A DNA stretch of 64,000 nt from an uncultured Roseicyclus sp. (lineage in GTDB: Bacteria > Pseudomonadota > Alphaproteobacteria > Rhodobacterales > Rhodobacteraceae), in NCBI GenBank assembly GCA_947491935.1, contig CANLLF010000001.1:868001-932000 (forward strand), in the 5' to 3' direction. The translations under genes and the position numbers were made by a program. The notes beneath the pieces are model-generated. The model worked only from the letters and a program-made list of their open reading frames with translations. It did not search any database and was not told the origin of the DNA. The stretch's first letter is position 1. The number at the start of each line of letters is the position of its first letter. This document shows positions 18,607-25,990 of this stretch, piece after piece.

Positions 18607-19172
18607 GGCGCCTCTTTTGGGTTCGTCACGGGCCGACCCATCAAAAGGCTTTTACCGGGTGGCGCGACGTGCCCGCGGATCTGTCTGACACTGCCGCCGT
18701 CGCGCGAATGCGCGACTGGCTGCCGCCCGATGCCCCAATCCTGTCGTCGGATCTGAAACGGGCGGTCGCCACTGCGGATGCGATCGCGGGCGGACGGCGG
18801 CGATTGCCGCATGATCGCGACCTGCGCGAGTTTGATTTCGGCGCGTGGGATGGCCTCCGCTTTGATGCAGTGGCCGAACGCGATCCCGAGTTGAGCCGGG
18901 CCTTCTGGGAAGAGCCCGGCCATGTGGAGCCGCCGGGCGGTGAAAGCTGGTTTCAGGTGACATCCCGGGTTCAGGCCGCGATTGCGCGCATGGACGGCGA
19001 GACAGACCTGATCATCGTCGCTCATTTCGGCGTGATCCTGTGCCATATAGCAGCCGTCACTGGCCAGAGCCCGAGGGCCGTCCTTGCCCAAAATATCGAC
19101 CCACTTTCCGTGACGGAGCTTGTCGAGACCGGCACCGGCTGGCACCTCGGCGCCGTCAATCACCGCCCGTGA
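18600..19172 (+). CDS. Histidine phosphatase family protein (CobC-like)
   Basis: The 190-residue protein has the phosphohistidine loop FWVRHGPTH, the second Arg in SSDLKRAVATADAI, the Glu-containing LREFDFGAWDGL, and the second His in IVAHFGVIL. It overlaps the cobU stop (GTG at 18600 or 18603), and that context makes alpha-ribazole-phosphate phosphatase of cobalamin nucleotide-loop assembly a reasonable guess, though the superfamily is broad and other phosphomonoesterase roles remain possible. Confidence 0.75.
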   Translation: MVRRLFWVRHGPTHQKAFTGWRDVPADLSDTAAVARMRDWLPPDAPILSSDLKRAVATADAIAGGRRRLPHDRDLREFDFGAWDGLRFDAVAERDPELSRAFWEEPGHVEPPGGESWFQVTSRVQAAIARMDGETDLIIVAHFGVILCHIAAVTGQSPRAVLAQNIDPLSVTELVETGTGWHLGAVNHRP

Positions 19173-19230
19173 TGGCGCCGATCACGCGCTTTCGTTTGAC
19201 GATCCCCGCGCCAATGCGCTTGATGCACCC

Positions 19231-19914
19231 ATGACCTATGATCTTCTTATTGGGCAGCAATCCTATTCCAGCTGGTCGATGCGCGCGTGGCTTGCCTTCG
19301 CGCCCTTCGATATTCCCGTAACGCTCCACAAGGTGGAGATTTACGGCGACAAATTCTTCGACGATGTGGCTGCCTTCGGCGGGCATCGCACTGTGCCGGC
19401 GGTGCGTACGCCGGATGGCGGCCTGCTGACCGACAGCATCGCCATCGCCTGGCATTTGGCGGAGGCGTTCCCGGATCGCGGGTTGTTGCCGGAGGACCCG
19501 GTCGCGCGCGCCGAAGCGCAATCGATAATTGCCGAAATGCATTCCGGCTTTACCGCGCTCCGTGGGGATTGCCAGGTGAACCTGCGCACGGCTTGGGAGG
19601 GCTTTCTGCCCTCCGATGCCGTCCTCGCGGACGTCGCCCGGATCGAAGCGATATGGGCCCAGGCACTGGATCGCTCCGGCGGGCCGTTCCTCTACGGCAC
19701 GTTCACCCTGGCCGATGCGTTCTATGCGCCGGTCGTCACACGGTTCCTGACCTACGGTTTGCCCATGTCAGATAATGCGACGGCCTATGCCAAAGCCATC
19801 ACAACCCATCCGGCCTTCGTGGAGTGGCGCAATGACGGCATGAAGGAAACGCAGGAGATCGAAATATACGACAAGGCGCCTCTGGCGCGAATCCCTTTCC
19901 CAAGCTTCGAGTAG
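19231..19914 (+). CDS. Glutathione S-transferase family protein
   Basis: The 227-residue product begins YDLLIGQQSYSSWSMRAWLAF, a thioredoxin-fold N-terminus with the SSWS motif of zeta/beta-like GSTs, followed by the cis-Pro strand HRTVPAVRTPDG, LLTDSIAIAWHLAEAFP, and an all-helical C-terminal domain with GPFLYGTFTLADAFYAPV. GSTs conjugate glutathione to electrophiles or isomerise substrates; the substrate here is unknown. The first ATG fitting the fold is 19231. Confidence 0.87.
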   Translation: MTYDLLIGQQSYSSWSMRAWLAFAPFDIPVTLHKVEIYGDKFFDDVAAFGGHRTVPAVRTPDGGLLTDSIAIAWHLAEAFPDRGLLPEDPVARAEAQSIIAEMHSGFTALRGDCQVNLRTAWEGFLPSDAVLADVARIEAIWAQALDRSGGPFLYGTFTLADAFYAPVVTRFLTYGLPMSDNATAYAKAITTHPAFVEWRNDGMKETQEIEIYDKAPLARIPFPSFE

Positions 19915-19926
19915 GACCGAGGTAAG

Positions 19927-19970
19927 GTTAACGTTTTCGGCTTTTGGTTAACCATTCGCTAACCAAAGCC
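19927..19970 (+). promoter_or_regulatory. CtrA-like box and inverted repeat upstream of yifB/comM
   Basis: Two GTTAAC hexamers lie at 19927-19932 and 19947-19952, exactly 20 bases apart. The second starts a TTAA-N7-CTAA arrangement (19948-19962), one base short of the CtrA consensus TTAA-N7-TTAA. The same stretch forms an inverted repeat with arms TTTGGTTA and TAACCAAA around a nine-base centre. The yifB ATG is at 19987, so an activator bound here would sit close to the promoter. Confidence 0.4.
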
Positions 19971-19986
19971 GCGCTAGGGCTGGGAC

Positions 19987-21528
19987 ATGTTTGAAGCAGC
20001 CAGCCCAGAATCCCTATCGATCACCCATACCGTGGCCTTTGAGGGCCTAGAGGCCCGCCGGGTTGAGGTGCAATGTGCCGTCACCGCGGGCCTGCCGGGC
20101 TTTGCCATCGTCGGATTGCCCGACAAGGCGGTCAGCGAAGCGCGCGAACGGGTGCGCACCGCATTGCAGGCCATGGCCATCGCAATGCCGTCGCGGCGGA
20201 TCACCGTAAATCTGTCGCCTGCTGACCTGCCCAAAGAGGGCTCCCACTTCGATCTCCCCATCGCGCTGGCCCTTCTGGCGGCCCTTGGCATCATCTCGAA
20301 GGAGCGCGTTGAGGCAACACTGGCGCTTGGGGAACTGGCCCTCAATGGGCGGCTCGTCCCGGTATTGGGGGCTTTGCCCGCAGCCCTGGCCGCCGGAGAG
20401 GATGGTCGCACGCTGATGTGTCCGGCGGCCTGCGGGGCCGAGGCCGCCTGGGTTGGCGCCACCACCGTTTTTGCCGCCGCATCGCTGGCCGAACTTGTGG
20501 CCCATTTCACTGACCGGGCTCCGCTTGAACCCGCTGCACCTGGGGAAGTCACAACGGACACAGGCACCAAATGCCTTTCGGAAGTCCGCGGGCAGGAGCG
20601 GGCAAAACGTGCGCTTGAGATTGCCGCCGCCGGGCGACATCACCTTCTGATGGTTGGCTCGCCCGGATCTGGCAAATCCATGCTGGCCGCGCGGCTACCG
20701 GGGATATTGCCGCCATTGAGCGCGCCCGAGGCGCTGGAAACGTCTATGATCCACTCGCTCTCCGGACTTCTGGACGACGGCGGCATTTCCCGTACACGCC
20801 CCTACCGCGCGCCGCATCACACCGCGTCCATGGCCGCTATCGTTGGCGGCGGGCGTGGGGCGAAACCCGGCGAAATCAGCCTGGCCCATAACGGGGTCCT
20901 GTTTCTGGATGAATTCCCGGAATACCCCCGCGCCGTCCTGGAAACCCTGCGTCAGCCGATTGAAACCGGCGATGTGGTCGTGGCGCGCGCCAATGCACAC
21001 GTGACCTATCCGTGCCGCTTCCTCCTGATCGCCGCCGCCAACCCATGCCGGTGCGGGCAACTTTACGATGCCGGCGCTGCGTGTAATCGGGCACCGATTT
21101 GTGGGCAGGAATATATGGGCAAAATCTCCGGCCCGCTGATGGACCGGTTCGACCTGCGCCTGGAGGTGCCGCCGGTGGCTTATGCCGACCTCGATCTGCC
21201 GGCCAGCGGTGATACCAGTGCAGTCGTTGCTGCACGGGTGGCCGAGGCGCGGGCCATTCAGCAAGCCCGGTTCGAAGCTCTCGGATCGGACGCACGGGTC
21301 AATTCCGATACTGAAGGTACGCTGCTCGATCAGATCGCCACGCCCGATGCGCAGGGCAAGGAAATGCTGCTGAAGGCCGCCGATACGTTCCGGCTGACCG
21401 CACGCGGCTACCACCGGGTGCTGCGCCTGGCGCGGACCATTGCCGATCTGGACGGGGCCGAAACCGTCAGCACGCCCCATATCGCGGAAGCGGTCGGCTA
21501 TCGCCTAATCGGCGCGCGGGACACCTAG
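19987..21528 (+). CDS. comM: YifB/ComM family Mg-chelatase-like AAA+ ATPase
   Basis: The 513-residue protein has an N-terminal Lon-like/ChlI domain (LPGFAIVGLPDKAVSEARERVR), Walker A GSPGSGKSM near residue 223, the ChlI insert with THxRPYRAPHHTAS-type sequence, Walker B VLFLDEFPE, and the CxxC-type zinc-like cluster NPCRCG with CNRAP. ComM is a hexameric helicase that extends strand invasion during natural transformation. In Rhodobacter-type bacteria ComM homologues take part in uptake of gene-transfer-agent DNA and belong to the CtrA regulon, which fits the box upstream. Its 3' end overlaps the convergent hydrolase gene by 24 bases. Confidence 0.9.
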   Translation: MFEAASPESLSITHTVAFEGLEARRVEVQCAVTAGLPGFAIVGLPDKAVSEARERVRTALQAMAIAMPSRRITVNLSPADLPKEGSHFDLPIALALLAALGIISKERVEATLALGELALNGRLVPVLGALPAALAAGEDGRTLMCPAACGAEAAWVGATTVFAAASLAELVAHFTDRAPLEPAAPGEVTTDTGTKCLSEVRGQERAKRALEIAAAGRHHLLMVGSPGSGKSMLAARLPGILPPLSAPEALETSMIHSLSGLLDDGGISRTRPYRAPHHTASMAAIVGGGRGAKPGEISLAHNGVLFLDEFPEYPRAVLETLRQPIETGDVVVARANAHVTYPCRFLLIAAANPCRCGQLYDAGAACNRAPICGQEYMGKISGPLMDRFDLRLEVPPVAYADLDLPASGDTSAVVAARVAEARAIQQARFEALGSDARVNSDTEGTLLDQIATPDAQGKEMLLKAADTFRLTARGYHRVLRLARTIADLDGAETVSTPHIAEAVGYRLIGARDT

Positions 21529-22410
21529 GCACCGGCGCGCGAAGAGGGCGGCCTGCTCCAGAGCGTCACGGGCCTCCGGCAGGATATCCCCGAACACGTG
21601 CCAGGCGTGGGGCGTATTAGGCCAGGATGTCAGCTCAACTTCCCCGCCCGCGGCCCGAAGCACGTCGGCCATCCGCAGGGCATCATCGCGCACGATCTCC
21701 GTTTCGGAATAGTGGATCAACGTCGGGGCGGGGCGGCTAAAGTCCGCAAATAGCGGCGACAGGCGCGGGTCGGTCAGATCGGCGCCGAGTGCGGCGAACC
21801 CGATCAGGTCCGGTAATCGCTCGGCAGGCAGCAAGGGATCGCGGCGGGCGTTTTCCACCATCGACGCGCCCGAGCCTGTCAGATCCGTCCACGGACTGAA
21901 CGCGATACATCCTGCTGGCCGTTGCCCCTCCGCGCCCAATTCGGCCATCAGCGACAGGGCCATGCCGCCGCCTGCACTGTCGCCAGCCAAGACGATCTTA
22001 CCGGGCGGCACGCCATCGGCAATCAGCCCATTCCATGCCGCGCGGGCATCGATCTGGGCTGCGGGCAACGGCTCTTCGGGCCCCATCGCGTAGTCTGGCA
22101 CAACGATGCGGCATCGACTTCGGCGCGCCAAGGATCGGATCAATGCTATGTGCGACGCCGCAGAACCCGCGATGAATCCTCCGCCATGAAAATAGAGGAT
22201 CACTCCGGCCGCTCCGTCAGCGCGCTCCACAATCGTCAGGGGCGGCGCTCCGGCGACATTGCGATGAAGCAGCCCGGTTCCTCGCCCGCCGCACAGCCAT
22301 CCGACCCATTCGAAATCTTTGCGCTGGTTTCCGGGCCGTTCCACCATACGCAGGCGTGTCTTGCCGATCAGGCGGCAGCCGATGTTGAGAAGCTGCAGAC
22401 GAAGGCTCAC
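21505..22410 (-). CDS. Alpha/beta hydrolase, hormone-sensitive-lipase family
   Basis: The 301-residue protein has the HSL oxyanion motif YFHGGGF near residue 75, the nucleophile elbow [11 protein letters not shown] near 145, an Asp-containing loop (SETEIVRDD) and the catalytic His in TPHAWHVF. These enzymes hydrolyse short-chain acyl esters. The ATG overlaps the gshB stop by four bases (ATGA), so the two are co-transcribed. Confidence 0.88.
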   Translation of the reverse strand: MSLRLQLLNIGCRLIGKTRLRMVERPGNQRKDFEWVGWLCGGRGTGLLHRNVAGAPPLTIVERADGAAGVILYFHGGGFIAGSAASHIALIRSLARRSRCRIVVPDYAMGPEEPLPAAQIDARAAWNGLIADGVPPGKIVLAGDSAGGGMALSLMAELGAEGQRPAGCIAFSPWTDLTGSGASMVENARRDPLLPAERLPDLIGFAALGADLTDPRLSPLFADFSRPAPTLIHYSETEIVRDDALRMADVLRAAGGEVELTSWPNTPHAWHVFGDILPEARDALEQAALFARRCLGVPRAD

Positions 22411-23348
22411 CCTGCCGCGGCGCGGCGCTCCACCGCATCCCAGATCTTGGCCGCGATATTGACCCCGTCAAACCGCTCCAGCTCCTGAATGCCGGTTGGG
22501 GAGGTCACGTTGATTTCCGTCAACCAACCGCCAATCACGTCGATCCCCACAAAGACCTGCCCCATTTCCTTCAGACGCGGGCCGATGATGGCGCAAATCT
22601 CCCGCTCCCTATCCGTCAGGGCGGTGGGTTCGGGCCGCCCTCCCACATGCATGTTGGACCGGGTCTCACCGTTGGCGGGCACGCGGTTGATCCCACCCAC
22701 CGGCTCTCCATCCACAAGGATCACGCGCTTGTCGCCGGCCGCCACGTCGGGCAGGAATTTCTGCATGATCAGCGGCTCGCGGTTGATGCCTGTGAAGAGT
22801 TCATGCAGCGAATTTAGGTTGCGATCCTCGGGCGTGAGGCGAAATACGCCCGCCCCGCCATTGCCGTAGAGCGGCTTGAGAATGACATCGCCGTGGTCGG
22901 CCTTGAAGGCCTTCAACATCTCCAGATCGCGCGCGATCATCGTCGGCGGCGTCAACTCTGGATAGTCGAGCACCATCAGTTTTTCCGGCACGTTGCGCAC
23001 CCAGAACGGATCGTTCAGCACCAGGGCCTTGCCCTTGAGACGATCAAGCAAATGGGTTGTGGTGATGTAGCCCATGTCAAAAGGCGGATCCTGGCGCAGC
23101 CAGATCACGTCGATATCGGCCAGGTCGATGATTTCCGGCGCCTCTGCCGTGACGTGGTCACCCTGAACCCGCTGCACCCGAATGCGCCGGGCCCGCGCCA
23201 ATACACGGTCTTCGCGGTAGGCAAGATCATTGGGCGTGTAGACCAACAGCTCATGGCCCCGCGCCTGGGCCTCTTCGGCAAGGCGGAAGGTGGAATCCGC
23301 TTCGATATCCACAGCCTCTATCGGGTCCATTTGAAACGCCACACGCAT
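22407..23348 (-). CDS. gshB: Glutathione synthetase
   Basis: The 313-residue enzyme joins gamma-glutamylcysteine and glycine using ATP. It shows the GshB pattern: [37 protein letters not shown], the ATP-grasp strands [16 protein letters not shown] and [20 protein letters not shown], and the C-terminal [21 protein letters not shown] metal-binding strand. The ATG at 23348 sits seven bases after GAGGAG; the ATG two codons earlier is too close to that site. It provides glutathione for the GST, GFA and GGCT-like genes in this region. Confidence 0.95.
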   Translation of the reverse strand: MRVAFQMDPIEAVDIEADSTFRLAEEAQARGHELLVYTPNDLAYREDRVLARARRIRVQRVQGDHVTAEAPEIIDLADIDVIWLRQDPPFDMGYITTTHLLDRLKGKALVLNDPFWVRNVPEKLMVLDYPELTPPTMIARDLEMLKAFKADHGDVILKPLYGNGGAGVFRLTPEDRNLNSLHELFTGINREPLIMQKFLPDVAAGDKRVILVDGEPVGGINRVPANGETRSNMHVGGRPEPTALTDREREICAIIGPRLKEMGQVFVGIDVIGGWLTEINVTSPTGIQELERFDGVNIAAKIWDAVERRAAAG

Positions 23349-23412
23349 CGCCATTCTCCTCAGGGTGCCACGCCCTTTACTTGGCGCGGCACTTTGAAAG
23401 GTGCAATGGGTG

Positions 23413-23766
23413 TCAGGCGCTGAGCGCGTTTGCGATCACGTCGATATGTCCCTGACCATCCACGAGGGCCACATCGAACCGCATCGGTGTCAGGGCGCCC
23501 CTGGGGAAGCTACCAAGGCAATGTTCGGCGCTGCGCAGGAGCCGTGTGATCTGTCGCTGCGACAGGCTTTCGGCAGCGCGCATCGTATTTCGTGCCGATT
23601 TGACCTCAACAAAAACGACCTCGCCGTTTTTCTCCATGACCAGATCGATCTCACCAGCCGGACCGCGCCAGCGGCGCGCAATCATACGATGGCCGTGCTC
23701 CATGTAGGCTTTCATCACAATCGTCTCGGCCGCCTTGCCAGACAGATACGCCTGTTCGCCCCTCAG
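23413..23766 (-). CDS. YraN/UPF0102 family endonuclease-like protein
   Basis: About 117 residues match the YraN fold: [26 protein letters not shown], the PD-(D/E)XK-like core [21 protein letters not shown], and a terminal [11 protein letters not shown]. Its role is unknown; the core is that of an RNase/endonuclease-like fold. It follows rsmI directly, as in many bacteria. No ATG, GTG or TTG lies at the expected N-terminus: the best candidate is a CTG at 23766 that overlaps the rsmI TGA (CTGA). The frame itself is open far upstream, to 24039, but that runs inside rsmI. Confidence 0.8.
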   Translation of the reverse strand: MRGEQAYLSGKAAETIVMKAYMEHGHRMIARRWRGPAGEIDLVMEKNGEVVFVEVKSARNTMRAAESLSQRQITRLLRSAEHCLGSFPRGALTPMRFDVALVDGQGHIDVIANALSA

Positions 23767-24620
23767 TCGCCGTTTTTCAGCCGAAGCCCCAGTTGATAGA
23801 CCTCCCGTTTCGGAAGGCCCAACCGTGTCGCGACCTGAGCGGCGGCGGCTTTCAACGGCATCTCCGCCAGCGCCGTCTGCAAAGCCATCTCCACATCCGC
23901 CTGTTCGGCCACCTGGGCCGGAGCGCGACCAATGACCAACACCACTTCGCCCTTCAGGGATCGCTCCGAGATCTCCGCCAGAACCTGTGTGCATGGTCCA
24001 CGCAGCACCTCCTCGAAGCGTTTGGTCAATTCCCGGCAAACTGCAATCTCCCGTTCGTCACCCATGGTTTCGCACACTTCACCTAACAGTCGGTGAATGC
24101 GTTTGGGGCTTTCGTAGAGAATGAGCGTGGCCCCTGCCCCGTCGAGTTCTCCCAGCCAGCGTTTGCGTCGCCCGGCCTGACTGGGGGGAAATCCGACGAA
24201 CATGAAGCGATCGGAGGCCAATCCAGATACTGTCAACGCGGCGAGCGCCGCGGAGGGCCCGGGGGCGGAGAAGACGGTAAAGCCGCCGTCAATTGCCGCG
24301 CGCCCAAGCTGATATCCGGGATCCGCGACAAGGGGTGTCCCCGCTTCGGAGACATAGGCGACCGACTTGCCCCGCTCCAACAGCGCCAGAATGCGTGGCC
24401 GGGCCTCGGCACCGTTGTGGTCGTGATACGGAATCATGGGGCGCCCCGCCACGGAAATACCGTGGATTTCCATAAGCTTGCGCGCGGTCCGCGTATCTTC
24501 GGCGGCAATCACGTCGGCCGCGGCCAGCACGTCGAGCGCACGCAACGTGATATCGCGGGCCGAGCCGATCGGCGTGGCCACGAAATGCAATCCCGGCGCG
24601 ATTGTGCCGCCATAGGTCAT
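23763..24620 (-). CDS. rsmI: 16S rRNA 2'-O-ribose C1402 methyltransferase
   Basis: The 285-residue protein is a class III (tetrapyrrole-methylase fold) methyltransferase: LHFVATPIGSARDITLRAL, VIAAEDTRTARKLM, YVSEAGTPLVADPGYQL, and the GPSAALAALTVSGL strand-helix near residue 115. It methylates C1402 in the ribosomal P site. It sits between the divergent lipoprotein gene and yraN, an order widely kept in proteobacteria. Confidence 0.93.
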   Translation of the reverse strand: MTYGGTIAPGLHFVATPIGSARDITLRALDVLAAADVIAAEDTRTARKLMEIHGISVAGRPMIPYHDHNGAEARPRILALLERGKSVAYVSEAGTPLVADPGYQLGRAAIDGGFTVFSAPGPSAALAALTVSGLASDRFMFVGFPPSQAGRRKRWLGELDGAGATLILYESPKRIHRLLGEVCETMGDEREIAVCRELTKRFEEVLRGPCTQVLAEISERSLKGEVVLVIGRAPAQVAEQADVEMALQTALAEMPLKAAAAQVATRLGLPKREVYQLGLRLKNGD

Positions 24621-24817
24621 GGGCGCTCCCCCGCCGTCGCCCCGGCAACCGGCAATTGGACACTTGCGTCAGTGGCCGATCCTGGTCCAAGAGCCCGTGG
24701 GGGAGACGTCCGAGCGCGGACGTAACGTTTACTTGATCGTCCGATCACCGTAGCCTGCATCTTGCGGGCCTCCCGTCAGTCTTTGCTTCTGCGCCTCAAT
24801 GGGAGGGCACACATACT

Positions 24818-25990
24818 ATGGTTTCCGGTTTCTCCAACCTTCGCAACCCGCTGCGCATTGGTGTTGCGCTTGTTCTGTCCATGGTTCTGACCGCGTGTCA
24901 GATCGGGGGCGGCCCTATCGGGCTTGGCGCCGGTCCGCGTGTGTCTGGCCAGAGCGTCCAGGTGGCCATGCTGATCCCGCTCAGTGGCGCAGGGGGCGAT
25001 GCCCTTCTGGCCCGCAGTTTGGAGAATTCCGCCCGGCTTGCCGCCGCGGACGTCGCAGGCACGACGAATGTGGAAATCGTCGTGTACGACACGGCAGGTG
25101 ATGCCGCCGTCGCGGCCTCCCGCGCGCAGGAGGCCGTCTCCGCCGGGGCGGACGTCATCGTTGGCCCGCTGCGCTCGGACGCGGCGGCGGCGGTGGGTGT
25201 GGCCGTGGCGAACTCGAACGTGGCCGTGCTGAGCTTTTCCAACAATACCGAGATCGCAGGCGGCAACGTGCTCGTTCTGGGTTATACCTTCGCTAATACC
25301 GCCAACCGGATCGTCAGCTATTCGGCACGCCAGGGCCGCGGCAATATCGTGCTGGTCCATGCGTCGAACCTGGCCGGGGAAGTGGCGCGGGATGCCGTGC
25401 GCCGCGCTGCGGCCCGCACCGGCGCAAACATCGTCTCGACCATCCCTTATGAGTTCAGCCAGGTGGGTGTCGTCAACGTAGTGCCGCAAGTCACCGATGC
25501 CGTACGCAACCAGGGCGGCAATTCCGTCCTTCTGACGTCAGACAGCGCGGGCGCCCTACCCCTCTTTGCGCAGCTGCTGCCGGAAAACGGCCTGAATACC
25601 GATAATGTTCAGCTCATGGGCCTGACGCGGTGGGATATTCCGCCCGCAACGCTTCAGTTCTCGGGGCTGCAGGGCGGTTGGTTCACCCTGCCCGACGGGG
25701 CCGCCGCGGCCGATTTCAACGCGCGCTACGCGGCCGCCAATGGCACGGCGCCCCATGCCTTGGGCAGCCTCGGTTACGACGCGATCCGCGCGATTGCCCA
25801 AACGGCCGGGCTTGGCCGGATGGGGGCTGGCGATCTTGTCGCGACAGGCCAGATCCAGGGCGCGGGCGGTGCGTTCCGCTTCTTGCCCGACGGCACCATC
25901 GAACGCGCGCTGGCGGTCGCACAGATCGTCGATCAACAGGTGACGGTGATTGACCCTGCCCCAAGAAGCCTTGGCGGTGCCGGTTTCTGA
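24818..25990 (+). CDS. LpoA-like penicillin-binding protein activator lipoprotein
   Basis: The 390-residue protein has a lipoprotein signal ending LSMVLTAC (Cys27), then a type I periplasmic-binding fold: QVAMLIPLSGAGGDALLARSLENSARLA, the VYDTAGDAAVAASRAQEA helix, GPLRSDAAAA and SLGYDAIRAI. Outer-membrane LpoA activates PBP1A; alphaproteobacterial homologues of this Leu/Ile/Val-binding form are usually named penicillin-binding protein activators. GGGAGG precedes the ATG. The divergent rsmI-yraN genes support the call, because lpoA-rsmI-yraN is a common neighbourhood. Confidence 0.8.
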   Translation: MVSGFSNLRNPLRIGVALVLSMVLTACQIGGGPIGLGAGPRVSGQSVQVAMLIPLSGAGGDALLARSLENSARLAAADVAGTTNVEIVVYDTAGDAAVAASRAQEAVSAGADVIVGPLRSDAAAAVGVAVANSNVAVLSFSNNTEIAGGNVLVLGYTFANTANRIVSYSARQGRGNIVLVHASNLAGEVARDAVRRAAARTGANIVSTIPYEFSQVGVVNVVPQVTDAVRNQGGNSVLLTSDSAGALPLFAQLLPENGLNTDNVQLMGLTRWDIPPATLQFSGLQGGWFTLPDGAAAADFNARYAAANGTAPHALGSLGYDAIRAIAQTAGLGRMGAGDLVATGQIQGAGGAFRFLPDGTIERALAVAQIVDQQVTVIDPAPRSLGGAGF

